Source: Coix lacryma-jobi var. lacryma-jobi (lineage: Eukaryota; Streptophyta; Magnoliopsida; Poales; Poaceae). From it: 64,000 nt of DNA. The stretch covers positions 992,001 through 1,056,000 of the forward strand of contig CM019825.1 of assembly GCA_009763385.1 (NCBI GenBank), in the 5' to 3' direction. Shown here one piece after another: positions 1 through 11,545 of this stretch; within the stretch, counting starts at the first letter, position 1; every line of letters begins with the position of its first letter. Below the pieces are notes generated by a model, which saw nothing but the letters and a program-made list of their open reading frames with translations, did not search any database and was not told the origin of the DNA. The translations under genes were made by a program, and so were the position numbers.

Positions 1-420
1 GCGGCGGGTTGCTCCACTGGTTCATCCTCCGACCTCGTTGAGATCGGCAGCTTCTCCCCCACCCCCGACCTTCTCCTCCCGCGCCGCCCTCATCAGCTGT
101 GCCTCGACCTCCATTCCCCTCCATCCAGCCGCTAATGCCCTTACCTCTACAATCGAATTAGGAATGGTGTTGCCCAACATGCTGCCGCCCCCGAGGAGGA
201 GTCAGGTCTACGCGTCCCAGCGCTGGACGGAGGCAGACATGGAGGAGGCTCGAGCGCCAAACTAAAAAGAGGAGCGCAAATCTGCCGTGCAAAGGACCTT
301 CCAATCTAGGTACTCTCTCCACCCTCATCTCTCTAAACTCGATTTCCTGATCTGCCGTTGTGAACATCTCTCTCCCTTCTTCGCAAATTTGGCCTCAGGT
401 CCTCCTTCTACAACACAACA
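1..420. other. GC-rich stretch without a recognised gene
   Basis: The first 270 bases are GC-rich and resemble the 5' exon of a grass gene. The short open frames on both strands are not recognisable and have no supported start or splice sites. The stretch may be another captured fragment, but nothing specific can be claimed. Confidence 0.3.
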
Positions 421-1110
421 GGTAAGAAGCTGGTTGATATTCATGGAGCACTGAGATTGATGCATATACAACACAACACACTTATTGCAGTTTTGCTTTT
501 CATATGGCACAAGTGTCGCACTGGTTGGGCAGGGTGGGAGTGGCAAATCGACAATCAGAAGTTATGGAGTTCTGATTAGGTGAAGTTCTGATTAATAACG
601 TTGATCTAAAGGAGTTTCGGCTGAGTTGATCAGAAGGAATGTTAGCCCCATGAGCCCCAAGCCATTATACTGCTTATCCTATGAATCCGCAATTACATGA
701 TATGTTTATTGGATTCAACAGATGGGTCTAGATGAAGTTTATTTAGTGCAGATGCAAAGGTACAAAAAGAAGCCATAACAAATGTTATTGTTTATTTAGT
801 TAGTTATTCACACTATTCATGGACAACTGATTTTGAGTTATGATTTCAGTTGATGTATGAGGAGGCAAGTCAAATAAAAAATGATGCAGTGAGAAGCATA
901 AGGACAGTAAAATCTTTTTTAGTTGAAGAAAAAATGATAGATTTGTACAAGAGAAAATATGAAGGACCTTTAAGTGGATCAGGACACGAATAACAAACCA
1001 AATTGGCTTTGGGGTTTCCTTCTTCTTGTTGTTTCGAGTTTGTGCATACAACTTCTACACTGGTGCACCATAGATGAATTAGCGCTTCCAAAAGATCTTT
1101 ACATTTATAT
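421..1110 (+). pseudogene. Fragments of an ABCB (MDR/P-glycoprotein) transporter
   Basis: Pieces of a plant ABCB transporter occur in the order of the intact protein. At about 424-450 a linker reads KKLVDIHG. At about 510-560 the first nucleotide-binding domain's Walker A motif reads ALVGQGGSGKST. At about 583-640 the frame changes and VLINNVDLKEFRLS follows, broken at the expected Trp. At 850-970, after an acceptor-like TTTCAG, comes the second membrane domain (YEEASQ...SIRTVKSF...EEKM..LYKRK). At about 988-1072, in another frame, IGFGVSFFLLF continues the membrane domain, and a scrap reading FQKIF lies near 1090-1105. Stops, frameshifts and missing segments rule out function. Intact members pump auxin, alkaloids or other substrates across membranes. 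The identification rests on remembered family motifs and is fairly safe for the family, not for a particular member. Confidence 0.75.
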
Positions 1111-1959
1111 AAGTTGCTTGTGTCATTTTCAGTAGTCAGATTTCGACCAACCAGAACACACACATATATGTCAAAGTGCAGATAAATAAGTAGCAGCCTA
1201 GAAGGTGACATCAGTTCTTTCCATCATGTGATACATATTCCCCTTTTGTTCCCTCATCGCTCGCTAATGAAGCAAAATCAATGGATGCAAAAATCATTGT
1301 TGTAGATCTACAACTTGAAAACAACAGAGCCTAGAAGAATATATGAATTTTTTAACAGACAAATCTGTGTAATAGTCCATCAAAGCAACAAGGCAAAATG
1401 GTTCTAAAGTTGTACTACTGCAAATTTATAGATTTACCCATACAATTGTTTGTCTGAATTTGTCATCCTTTTGCAACTTGGAGGTCGTTATCATATCTAG
1501 AATTTCGTCTTTGATGCATTTAGCAACTGAGGTTGCCTTAGATTAACAACAATGAGAAAGTTGTTCTCATATTTGATTCACAACATGTTTTCTTTGTGGT
1601 TGCTGGAGAGGGGTTTGCTCTACTACACACATGTGCGTGGAATATGGGCCGTACAATGCAGTTTGCTGTAAGGATACCAGTTAGTGTCGCCCTAATGATT
1701 ATCCTATTTGTAATACTGCTAGGTTTATTTTGAGAATTTTCAGCATTGAACATTCAGAGTATAGATAAGATCTTCACCTCCCAGCTCAAAGGTTGATAAC
1801 TTTTGATCATTGCAGCCCTTGATGCTTTGTACAACCAAATATATCATTTATGTTTTTTTGCTAACTATTATCTTGGTGACTTTTGATCATTTTTGTTTCA
1901 GCAATTGTTGGCAGTTCGATCATTTTTGCTAATTATTTATCGATAAAGAAAATAAGTAG

Positions 1960-2097
1960 GAGACGGAGGCTGTAAAGCCACTGACAGCAGACTCTACACC
2001 CCCAACACCTGCAGCAAAGTTGTCGGCTGCTGCAGTCTACAACCAGTTTAGTGATAGGGTGGTAGAGTTCACAGATCTGTGTGATATCAATAGTTGA
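1960..2097 (+). other. Coding-like scrap, unassigned
   Basis: A 46-codon open stretch ends in TGA at 2095-2097. It has protein-like composition (for example LSAAAVYNQFSDRVVEF) inside otherwise AT-rich non-coding DNA. It is not recognised and has no start codon of its own. It is most simply a captured exon piece in the Helitron-like region. Confidence 0.2.
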
Positions 2098-3006
2098 CGG
2101 TACCTAATCCCTTAGTTCCACGGCTAATCGGCTATCGAGTGCCATTAAGGCATTTGTTGCCGGTTACAGTCCTACAGATATTGGCAGTCCATTAGCATGT
2201 AAATTCTCAAATAGTTTCTACTCACCTGTGATTGGTGGATAATTGGTATGATTCTTTTTTTACTTCTGATATATGCCCACTGATTTATTAGTTTTGATCT
2301 TATTTCTGAAAAATACATGGAAGTTCAATGATGCTTGATTTGGCTTTTGCGATGACGATTTGTTTTATCTGTTTCAGGCTACAAATTTGAGAGTATCTAT
2401 AAGGCATATTTCACTTAGTGAGTCACTTTTTGTAGCATTGATTTCTCAACGATATCAACCTGAAATTCCTGTTTACTGAAAATGTCCCCTTTTGTATTCA
2501 GTGATGAATGAAAAAACACAAAATAACTAAATAAGAGTAACTATGATACATGAACTGCAACCATTGTGCTGATAATTATTTCGCCTTTTATATACTCAAA
2601 ACTTTTACATGTTTTCCTTGGGGAAATACGTGTTTATTAAGTATTTAAGTTATTGGAGGCTATTGTCTCTTTTGCATTTAGCTGATATAGCTAAATAATA
2701 AAAGCCACTTGTTTTGCATCTTACATTTGATGCTTCTACTTAGACAAGAGGCATAGGCTGATTTTTGTGCCGGTGATGGTGGTTATGCTGCCTGTTTCAA
2801 ATACAATTGTGGCAATGATATGGTGTAATGGAATTTTCACTTCTGTTTTTTTTCGATTTGGCCACACTGCTCATCTATTATTTCTGAAACTGCTCAGTAG
2901 TCGGTAAATTAAAAAAAATCAGACAACAGATTGCATAGGAAGTTAGGAACTAAGGGCTTCTGGATACCATACCTATTTGGCCTCTGGCTCCTAGGGGCTC
3001 TTGTCT

Positions 3007-3114
3007 CTGGACGAACACAGGAAGGAATTCAGTGCCACTAACAAGAAAATTGACAAGCTTTGGGGCCATACGGTTCCGCCTCAATCCAGACATGAGCTCG
3101 AAGCCACTATCTGA
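3007..3114 (+). other. Coding-like scrap, unassigned
   Basis: A 36-codon open stretch contains LDEHRKEFSATNKKIDKLWG and ends in TGA at 3112-3114. Its charged, helix-like composition suggests an exon remnant. The family is not recognised. It lies about 200 bases upstream of the Helitron 3' end. Confidence 0.2.
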
Positions 3115-3355
3115 TTTTAGATGCATTTGTTATTTTTGGACTTTGGAGCCAGACTGAGGGAGCGTTGTATAAGGAATGTGAGCTTTGACAAATGTAGCTA
3201 ACTATCGCGAGTACTTCAGCGTGGCATAGATAACAAGATAAAAGCTTGTAATCTCGATGAAGGTAAGTCTTAAGTGGACGGTATAACACCCGTTGCAACG
3301 CATGGGCACGATCCTAGTCTTGTTTAAAACCATGGACTAGAACACGAGTACAGAA

Positions 3356-4666
3356 CACTGGTATAGAACGATACTACACAGACGGTTGATAAGACATTTG
3401 TACTAGTGTTTTTCAAAACCGCATGTGCTGGAGGTCAGTAGAAATAGAACCATAACATAGGCGGTTGCTTATGAGCCACTTGTCGAAATCGATTTTCACA
3501 GGCGGCCGGATGCTTTGCTGCCGAGGTGGTTCTGTAGATGCTTTGCTGCCGAGGAGTTCTAGTGGATACTTTGCCGCCGCTGTTGTCTACGGCTCCGGTC
3601 ACTACTGGCTACCTAAGTGTTGAGCTTTATTGTTTTAGGCTCAATGGTTGGGGTTGTTAGGTGGGGGTCCCCCACCCCTCCGTGTTGTTGTTTTTCGTTT
3701 TGTGTTGCAGACTTTATTAATCTTGTTGTATCTTATACGTATAGGTCTATTGACCATTCCCACTTCTCTTAACGAAGAATGTGCAATGCACGATTTTGAA
3801 AAAAAGTGAGCCGCCTGTGGAAATGAATTTTCACAAACGACTCACTTAGTGAATCATCTGCAGAAATGGTTGAAAAAAAAATAGAAAAAAGACTCAAAAA
3901 AAGAATTTTTTTAAAAAAAATCAGACAGCTTTCACTCGTCTCCGTCGAAAAAAAACTCGAAAAAAAGAAAAATATTTTTTTAACCCACAACCTCTCTCTC
4001 TCACACTCACATGTATTTATACTTTCTTTCGGTTCCCCACATATTATACTAATCCGAGTGTAATTTTTTTATTTAAGGCTCTAAACGAATTTAAATTAAA
4101 AAGTTATCAACTATAAAATTTCATGACTTTTTGAGATCTACAACTTTTGTTTTGGTATTTTTTCTATCCGAGGTCGTTTATAAAAATTGAAATTTCAAAT
4201 TTGAGAATTTCAAACGTAGTTTCGTTGAAAAGATGACTTAAAATCAAAAGGTTGTCAACTACAAAGTTTCATAACTTTTCGAGATCTACAACTTTTATAT
4301 TGGTTATTTATGCATTTGAGGTATTTTAAAAATTTAAATTTTAAAATTTTAGTGTATTTCTAGAGGTGGTTTGTTAAGAAAATCGTCAGTAGAAATGATG
4401 CACTTTCACTGGCGGTTGGCTTATGATAACCGCCCGTGGAAATGGATCCATTTCCACAGGCATTTCTAGTCACGGTTTTCTTAACCAACCATCTGTGGAA
4501 ATGCACCATTTCTAGTCACGGTTTTCTTAACAAACCACATGTGGAAATTCATTTTCACAGGTGGTTACTAAGTTGTGGCCCACCCATTTCTTTACACATT
4601 CCGTCCTAAAATAAAATCATCTGTAAAAAAATAGAACCACCGGCGTACAGCTCTTTTCTACTGGTG
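3356..4666. mobile_element. Non-autonomous CACTA (En/Spm) element
   Basis: The left end reads CACTGGTATAGAAC, and the right end read in reverse complement is CACCAGTAGAAAAG. The element is flanked by the 3-base target duplication GAA (3353-3355 and 4667-4669), which is characteristic of CACTA elements. Subterminal copies of a motif like TTTCCACAGGCGG occur in both orientations near 3490, 3810, 4410-4460 and 4490-4560, as expected for transposase-binding subterminal repeats. The interior is AT-rich and has purine-only runs near 3860-3990; the small open frames there are low complexity. No transposase is present, so the 1311-bp element would need one supplied in trans. Confidence 0.75.
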
Positions 4667-5319
4667 GAAGAAGATTTAGAGCTCTTAGAGATGGATGCTC
4701 TTGTAACATTTTTTTAGACGGAGAGAATAAGGTCCTAGAAGAGGATTGCTGCTTTTGCTTCTCATGAAATGCAACGAAAGCGATATGGCGCGACATAGAT
4801 TTAGAACGCTAGACGCCTCAACCATTGACCATGACTAGCAACCGTATTCTCCATTAATTAATCATTTGAATCTTACTGTAGTAAGTAGTAGTACGTCCGT
4901 GATGCATTGTAAGAGCAAGTATAATAAGCAATTTTTAGCCGGCTGTAAGAGTCCACTTAAACAAAAAAGCAGCCCACGTCGGAGAGAGATTACACAGCCG
5001 ACGACTCCTTTCTCGCCCGCCTCCGACTCAAGATACGAGAAAAAAATTAATTCTCTCAGCCGTCTCCCAGCCCGCTACGAGCGCGAGGCCGACGCTTCCG
5101 TCGCCCATCGTTCCCCTCCCCGATCCCGTGCTCCGCTCCCTCATTCTCGCGCCAAATTGGCCAAGCTATCCCACCAAATTGCTTCCTTACGCGCCAAATC
5201 TATAGTTTCCGCACCAAATTGAAGGATTTAAGCCTCAATTAGTCCCCAATCGACACCTCGCCCAAACCCTAGACGCCGCACCCGCTGGCCGCCGCCGCCA
5301 GTGCTTGTTCATCTGCGAG

Positions 5320-7103
5320 ATGAGTCAGAAATCGAAGAGAACCTCTGCGCCGTCACCTATGGAGATTCCCCCACCGGTGCCTCAGCCTGTTCGCGCCCCG
5401 GTCACTCAGCACGTTCCACCGCCATCGATCCATTCCATGTTTGGACCCGCCGCTTGGTGCCTGCCTCGCCCACCGCAGTCCCTGCCTCCTTCATCGGCGC
5501 CATACTGGCTTGGCAGCGGCGTACAGCAACTAGGCATGACAGGTTCGGCAGCTCAAGGTCCTTGGTGGACATCGACTGGTTTTGGTGGCTCCAGCCATTC
5601 TTTGTCTGCAGCTGACGTTCCTGAAGAATCTAATGTGCAGGCATGGTACGTGATTCATTCTTGATTGATATTGAAGTGTGGCCTTTTTAACTATTCTTAG
5701 TTATTTAAAGCGAGGCCATTGAAACCAATGGAGCGTGCAATCATGTCTATTTGTAGCATGTTGAAACGTAAACCTGCATGTTATAATGATGGCTTATTTT
5801 TCATTTTGACTAATCGATCGATGACCTGCTAGTGATTTGTAGTATTTCTAAAAGCTACTTCTTTTAGCCACAAATATAAATTGATCTAGTATCATAAATC
5901 AATCAAATTAAATTTTAGCTATTGTTATTCAAAATTTTAGATAGATTTTTCATAGAACATCTATATTTACTAGATTCTCTGTAATTAGATGGCATCTTCC
6001 ATCTGAGACACTTCTCCAGTAAAAAAATTGAGTATTCATATTTACTGTTGACAGGGGATTAGATTCCCACCCTCCTGGTGGCTTCCTTAATATGTTGAAG
6101 AGCACACCACAAGCTGCAAGCAATGGGACTGCATCACAGGCAGTCCATATTGATAGTGACAAAAATGGTACTGATCACAGTAGGTCTGAAAAGCGCTTGA
6201 CATGGACAAAAGAGGAGGATCTTAAATTGGTAAGTGTTTTTTATTTAAAAGGGCATCATGTGTTACATTGCTAGCACACATATCAATTGACATTTGTTGA
6301 TAATGTTGCAGGTTAGTGCTTGGCTGATGAATTCAAATGATCCCATCCAAGCCAATTATAAGAAGAATGATCAGTACTGGAATGGTGTTGCTGATGGTTT
6401 TAACAGAACCGTCCCAAAAAATCGAGTCAGATCAGCCAAGCAAGTAAAGGATCATTGGTGGAGAATTAAGTTAAGGGTTGGTTGGTTTTGTGGTAACTGG
6501 AAGGAAGCTGAATCTATGTGGGGTAGTGGTGAATCAGAAGAAGATGTAATGAAGAAGGCACTGGCAAGTTACGAAGAAGATCACAAAAAAGATGGTCCAT
6601 TTGCGTATAGGCATTGTTGGGAAGTTCTTTCCAAGGAACCAAAATGGGAAGCATATTTGGAACGTCTTAAAGATCTAGAGCCAGAGAAGAGAAAGTTGAG
6701 TGTTGACGAGGAAGTGGAGCAGCAATTCTCTTTGGATGATGTTAGAGATGAACGACCAATGGGGGGCAAGAAAGCTAGAGATCAGCAGCGCAAGAAAAAG
6801 AAAAAGGACCAGCCTTGTATAATAGATATCGAAGATGAGCTTCACACCTTTTTAGATGCTCAAAAAGCATCAAATGAAGGGCGTAAAGAGATGTTAGAAA
6901 CACAAAGGCACGTGTCCAGTGAGAAGCTTGAATCTCGGAGGCTTGCTCACCTTGCAGCAAAAGAACGCAAGGAGGCAGTTATGCTAGAAACATATCGATC
7001 GTTACTGATGCAAGACACAACTGGAATGGATGAAGATGTAAAAGCTGAGCATGTGTTGGCATTGAGGTGCCTGAGGGAGAGCTTATTTAAAAAAAATGAC
7101 TAA
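5320..7103 (+). CDS. PIF/Harbinger ORF1, Myb/SANT-like DNA-binding protein
   Basis: The model joins 5320-5645, 6055-6229 and 6312-7103, giving 430 residues. The introns have GT-AG borders (GTACGT...ACAG and GTAAGT...GCAG), and the reading frame is kept across both junctions. The N-terminal 110 residues are rich in Pro and Ser. A Myb/SANT-like trihelix follows (RLTWTKEEDLKLVSAWL through QVKDHWWRIK, about residues 155-220). A basic cluster (KKARDQQRKKKKKD) could be a nuclear localisation signal, and the C-terminus is helical and charged. In this superfamily ORF1 binds element ends and works with the transposase in excision; that role is family knowledge. The start chosen is the ATG at 5320, in frame with the spliced product. 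No disabling change is visible, unlike the neighbouring transposase. Confidence 0.8.
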
Positions 7104-7416
7104 GGTATTCCTTGCTATTCTATTTATTATTCTATGATTACTATGCTGCAGCAAGTTCAATTTACTGAATGATTTACTATGCTGAAAATGTGGATTACTG
7201 AATTACTCTACCATGCATTTAGTCTAGTCTTGCTGAAAATGTGGACATTATTGTTTTTTTTACATTCACAGTCTTGCTAAAAATTAGGACCTATTTGGCT
7301 GCTAATTACAATGCAGTCAATAGTCCACAACTACAATTAAAGTGCACCTAATTACAATACAGTCAATAGTCCACAGCTACAATTAAAATGCATCTAATTA
7401 CAATGCAGTGCCGAGC

Positions 7417-7424
7417 TATATAAT
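7417..7424 (+). promoter_or_regulatory. TATA box of the transposase gene
   Basis: TATATAAT lies about 75 bases upstream of the transposase ATG at 7498. The intervening sequence is C/T/A-rich and lacks ATG, as expected of a short leader. This suggests ORF2 has its own promoter rather than reading through from ORF1. Confidence 0.5.
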
Positions 7425-7497
7425 CCTTCCAAACCCACCTTACTTCTACAACCCATCAGAACACTCTTCTTATTCTAACCCACTCTTCTCCCAAACC

Positions 7498-8789
7498 ATG
7501 TCAGATTCATCCTCATACTCAGATGATTCTGATGAGCTAGACCCTTCCAAAATCCTTGAAAAGCATGTTGCTGAGCAAAGTGTCCTCGACTCCTTTGCTA
7601 GGAGTCTTGCAATGAAGTTCAAGGCTGCCTTCTCGGGTGGGGTACCTCAGCGACAATATGGCCCTAGAAAGAGCATCCAGAGAGATCATGTAGGTGCCCA
7701 TGAGCGTCTTGTAGCGGACTACTTTGCTGAAGAACCACTCTACCCCGAGAGTATGTTCCGTACTAGATTTCGAATGAATAGGCATCTCTTCCTACGAATT
7801 GTGGATGCACTTGGTCAGTGGAATCCCTATTTTACTTATAGGGCAGATTGTGCTGGTCGAATAGGGCTCTCACCACTGCAAAAGTGTACAGCAGCCATGC
7901 GCATGCTGGCTTATGGAAGTCCTGCAGATGCTCTTGATGAGTACTTGAAGATTGGGAAGTCCACTGCATTGCAGTGCTTGGACAAGTTTGCACGAGGGGT
8001 GATTGAGGTGTTTGGTGGGCAGTTCAGGTTAACGAGTCTCGTGGTTTCCCTGGAATGCTAGGTAGCATAGATTGCATGCATTGGCGTTGGGAGAATTGTC
8101 CTTTAGCTTGGAGAGGGCAATTCACCCGTGGTGATTATGGAGTTCCAACTATAATCCTAGAAGCCGTTGCTTCCCAGGACCTTCATATTTGGCATGCATT
8201 CTTCGGAGTTGCTGGGTCAAATAATGACCTTAATGTGTTGAACCAGTCTCCACTTTTTCTTGATGCCTTAAAAGGAGAAGCCCCTCAAGTTCAGTTTTCA
8301 GTCAATGGTAATGAGTATAACACTGGTTATTACCTTGCTGATGGTATATATCCAGAATGGACAGCCTTCATGAAGTCAATAACACTTCCCCAAACAGAGA
8401 AGCATCAGTTGTTTGCTAAGCATCAAGAAGGGGCAAGGAAAGATGTGGAGCGTGCTTTTGGGGTATTGCAGTCCCGTTTTTCCATTATTCGTCGGCCTGC
8501 CCGCCTATGGAAGAGAAAGAGTATTGGAAGGATCATGCTAGCTTGTGTGATTCTTCACAATATGATAGTGGAAGATGAAAGAGAGGGTGTTAAAGTTCAT
8601 ATTGACTTGAATGAGAATCCAGGGGCATCCTTTGCTCTACCTCCAGAAGTGAACACTAGTCGTAATCCACGCTTTGCCGATGTCATGCGTAGAAAAGCTG
8701 CTATCCGAAATCGTCCACAGCATACCCAGCTTAAAAATGATCTCATTGAGCACATTTGGCATAAGTTTGGAAATAGGCAACACAACTAG
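7498..8789 (+). pseudogene. PIF/Harbinger transposase (HARBI1-like DDE nuclease), internally deleted
   Basis: The N-terminal part starts at ATG 7498 (MSDSSSYSDDSDELD) and runs in frame to about 8025. The C-terminal part continues in another frame from about 8028 (NESRGFPGMLGSIDCMHWRW) to the TAG at 8787-8789. Related proteins have about 15 further residues between FGGQ and SRGFPGML. A small deletion has therefore removed them and shifted the frame. The catalytic region is otherwise recognisable: Asp in GSIDCMHW, Asp in YLADGIYPEW, Glu in DVERAFGVLQ, and the helical tail ACVILHNMIVEDER. The enzyme family cuts and pastes elements at TAA/TTA targets. It is called a pseudogene because of the frame break. 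An intron is an alternative explanation, but no GT-AG pair that restores the frame is evident. Confidence 0.85.
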
Positions 8790-9368
8790 CAATTGTAGAT
8801 TTTTGAAACTTGTATGTTTCTGTTATTTTTTCTCCCTGCCTGCATGTTTCTGTTATTTTTTCCCTTTTTATTAAGAACTAACATGATGTCTTACATGTAC
8901 CTTTTTAGGAATCAAGACACTGGGCATGGTGTACTGAATGTTGCAGATGCTACCTGTATGTCACTTTTGATGCAAATGGGCTGGCTGCTCCATTCTACCG
9001 AAGTTGCTTTTATCTCCGTCGTCTAAATCGATCATCAATAAATAATGGCTTGTGTGCCAGTTAACTTATTTACTACTATTTTTAGTTAATGGCTTGTGTG
9101 CCAACGAACTTATTTAGTATTGTTTTAAGTTAATAGACTATGTGCTATCGAACTGTTGCTTGAAATGTGTCATCTGTCTGGTGATTATGCTTGAAGTTCA
9201 ATGGATTCTCATTTCAGTATACAGTCATGTCTTGGCTTAGTGTTTTTCATTTATCCACATGTTCCCATCATGTTATTGTTGTTTGGTGAATGGCTACAAA
9301 GATATCAATCACAGCTGATGGTATGTATACGGGATTCTATATGCTGACATTAAATGCTTGCATTTTTA

Positions 9369-9472
9369 TTATAATACATCTTCCAGCCGGCTCACTGTAC
9401 AAGTTGATGTTATGATTACATTATAATACATCTTCCAGCCGGCTCACTGTACAAGTTGATGTTATGATTAGC
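9369..9472. repeat. 52-bp tandem duplication near the right end of the PIF element
   Basis: A block starting TTATAATACATCTTCCAGCC occurs twice, at 9369 and 9421, almost without difference. Each copy carries the AGCCGGC motif that also occurs beside both element ends. The block could therefore be a duplicated subterminal binding site. Confidence 0.75.
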
Positions 9473-9533
9473 TGTAAGTGACATGGCAACTTCTCTCAGC
9501 CGGCGGTGGGCTAAACCATTAGCCTTGCTCTAA

Positions 9534-10181
9534 TGGACTCAACCGAAGTTAACTAAAAATTTCTAGGGTGCAATTAAATGAGTGATGATGTCTCGGTCGA
9601 CTAGTCTTTCAAGTAGAAATTTCACAGTCCAGCCGATGATTTCTATGGCTGAAAAGTACGGTTTCAACTAATTTGTATGAAGAAAATTTTTATTATAGTA
9701 CATAATTAATATTATTAGATAGTATCTATTTTCATAATAAATTTATTTTCTATAAATATAGTCGAACTTATGGTATGAAAGAAATATTTATTTAGAAACA
9801 GAGAGTAGTCATTTTCAGGCTTCGCCAAAGTCTTGGTACAAGTAAGACAAAAATCTGCAATAATTAATGGAGACTACCTTCGTCTTAAAATAACTACGTA
9901 AGAAATGGATTAGGATAAGGAACCGTAAAAGTATAATCCCAAATTAACGAGTACTCCCTCGGTCCACCAAAAAATATACAATTCTCATATCCAGAGAAGT
10001 CAAACATTACAAATTTTAACTAAAATTATATAAAAAAATATTAACACTTATGAACAAAATAAACATTATTAAATTAGTTATAAAATATATTTCTATAATA
10101 AATTTATTTAAGATATAAATGGTAATACTATTAAATTTGATCAAAGTCAAAATAGTTTGATCGGTATATTTTTCATAATTA
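9534..10181. other. AT-rich spacer with a truncated Stowaway-like MITE
   Basis: No gene is visible. From about 9954 a MITE-like end (CTCCCTCGGTCCACC) begins. Its body contains TTTGATCAAAGTCAAA-type sequence, but its right end is missing where the next MITE begins at 10184. Confidence 0.5.
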
Positions 10182-10183
10182 TA

Positions 10184-10442
10184 CTCCCTCCGTATCGGAA
10201 ATAGAAGTCCTTTTGGAAAAAGTTTGGGTCAAACATTGGGAATATAAATCATGAATAACTTTTAAATTATTGAGTTTAGAGATGTAAAAATCATATAAAT
10301 AAATCTGTCTTGAAAAGTACTTTCATAAAAATATACATATACCACTTTACAATAAATAATTTAAAAAAAATAAGTGGTCAGAGTTAAGCTTTGGAGACCG
10401 TGTCACTGTCCTAAAGGACTTCTATTTGTGATATGGAGGGAG
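10184..10442. mobile_element. Stowaway-type MITE
   Basis: Inverted ends CTCCCTCCGTATCGGAAATA and, on the other strand, CTCCCTCCATATCACAAATA enclose 259 bp without coding capacity. TA dinucleotides flank both sides (10182-10183 and 10443-10444), the target duplication of Tc1/mariner-derived Stowaway elements. Confidence 0.8.
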
Positions 10443-10475
10443 TATTTTTTTATGAACGGAGAAAGTACTACTGTA

Positions 10476-10732
10476 CTCCCTCTGTCCACAAAAGAATCGA
10501 TTCCTAGAATCCGTGTCGGTCAAACTTTTTTAACTTTGACTAACTTTATAGAAAAGAGTAATAACATCTATGATATAAAATGGACGTATAATAAAAATAT
10601 ATTCTATGATATATCTAATGATGTGAATTTGGTACCATCAATCTTGATAGTTTTTTCAAGAAATTTGGTCAAAGTTTAAAAAGTTTGACTTAAGACAACT
10701 CTGGAAATTGATTCTTTCCTGGACGGAGGGAG
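10476..10732. mobile_element. Stowaway-type MITE, second family
   Basis: The ends CTCCCTCTGTCCACAAAAGA and, inverted, CTCCCTCCGTCCAGGAAAGA bound 257 bp with TA on each side (10474-10475 and 10733-10734). A related copy in the opposite orientation lies at about 61069-61293, so this family is present twice in the window. Confidence 0.8.
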
Positions 10733-10734
10733 TA

Positions 10735-11545
10735 CTAAGCTTGAACGTTATCCAACCAGCAAACCACCAGTTGCATTATTCCTAGCGATAGTTTTTCTTT
10801 TTCTTCGAGGGCAGGTCGGGGTCGTCGTCCTCCTACAAGTGGCGCTGTCGCGCTGACTAGTAGACGCTGCAGCACCAGTGCACTCTGCACTCTGCACTCT
10901 GCAGTGAGATAGTACGCACATGCCGTGTGCTAATCAAATCCATCATCATCCGGGAGCATCATGTTGGTTGGGTACTTAATTATACAAATCTACCAACCTG
11001 CTTACATTTCCAGGCTTCCAGGCAAGCATGTAGCAACAAAACAACCTTGCTTTTTTTTTATCTGAATTATAAAAGAAAGACGAAAGGAAGAAACAGCCTT
11101 TGCATTATTCTATCTCCTCAGTACACATTATAATAGTGTTAGGGCAGTATCACAGACAAACTAACAATTTCCCAGCTGCAAACGTCAGCATCAGCCAGTT
11201 TTCTAAATCGAAACGACAAATAGTAATAAAGCAGACAAAAGAAACAACAAATTCAAGTTACCTGTCGATTAACTTTTAACCAGTGTGTGTACCTTAATAA
11301 TCACACCAACCCGATTAGATGAGCAGCACATCATACGTATAACAGATACTACATAGAGTAACTTAATCAGAAGATACCAGGATAGAGCGAGCCGAGCTAC
11401 CATCGCCAATGTGGCAACCAACTATTCTACACCTGTGCCGGTGACTAGTTATCTAGGCTGTGTTTACGACACCGCTGAGCGGGCTACAGAGGAGTTTGTT
11501 TCGAATGCAGTAATAATCTCCCTACGGCCTGGCCTCAGATGCAGA
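10735..11545. other. Spacer including the UBA1 3' UTR
   Basis: No gene is visible. The right part, adjoining the UBA1 stop at 11546, must contain its 3' UTR on the minus strand. No unambiguous polyadenylation signal was identified, so the transcript end is left open. Confidence 0.45.

Larger units (their letters stand above)
1..3317 (+). mobile_element. Probable Helitron, 3' part (5' end not found)
   Basis: The right edge has the form of a grass Helitron 3' terminus. A short hairpin (CCCGT...ATGGG, about 3291-3306) is followed by about ten bases and then CTAG (3314-3317), with a host T next to it. The sequence to the left carries broken pieces of unrelated genes (ABCB transporter 421-1110, scraps at 1960-2097 and 3007-3114), as expected of a fragment-capturing Helitron. 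No convincing 5' TCTCTACTA-type start was found. A weak candidate lies at 328, so the element may begin outside the window. The family assignment is inferred from the terminus only; no helicase gene is visible. Confidence 0.45.
4913..9530 (+). mobile_element. PIF/Harbinger DNA transposon with ORF1 and transposase
   Basis: The ends are inverted: GAGCAAGTATAAT on the left and GAGCAAGGCTAAT on the right in reverse complement. They are flanked by the 3-base duplication TAA (4910-4912 and 9531-9533), typical of PIF/Harbinger. An AGCCGGC motif recurs near both ends (about 4937, 9384, 9436, 9498) and may be a subterminal protein-binding site. Inside lie the two genes expected of an autonomous member, both on the plus strand: a Myb/SANT ORF1 (5320-7103) and a DDE transposase (7498-8789). 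The transposase has lost a short internal piece, so this 4618-bp copy is probably not self-sufficient. It may be a recently inactivated source element. Confidence 0.88.

Noticed and set aside
3866..4063. Lys-rich 65-codon frame in the CACTA element
   Set aside because: It is a purine-only low-complexity run; the antisense is equally open.
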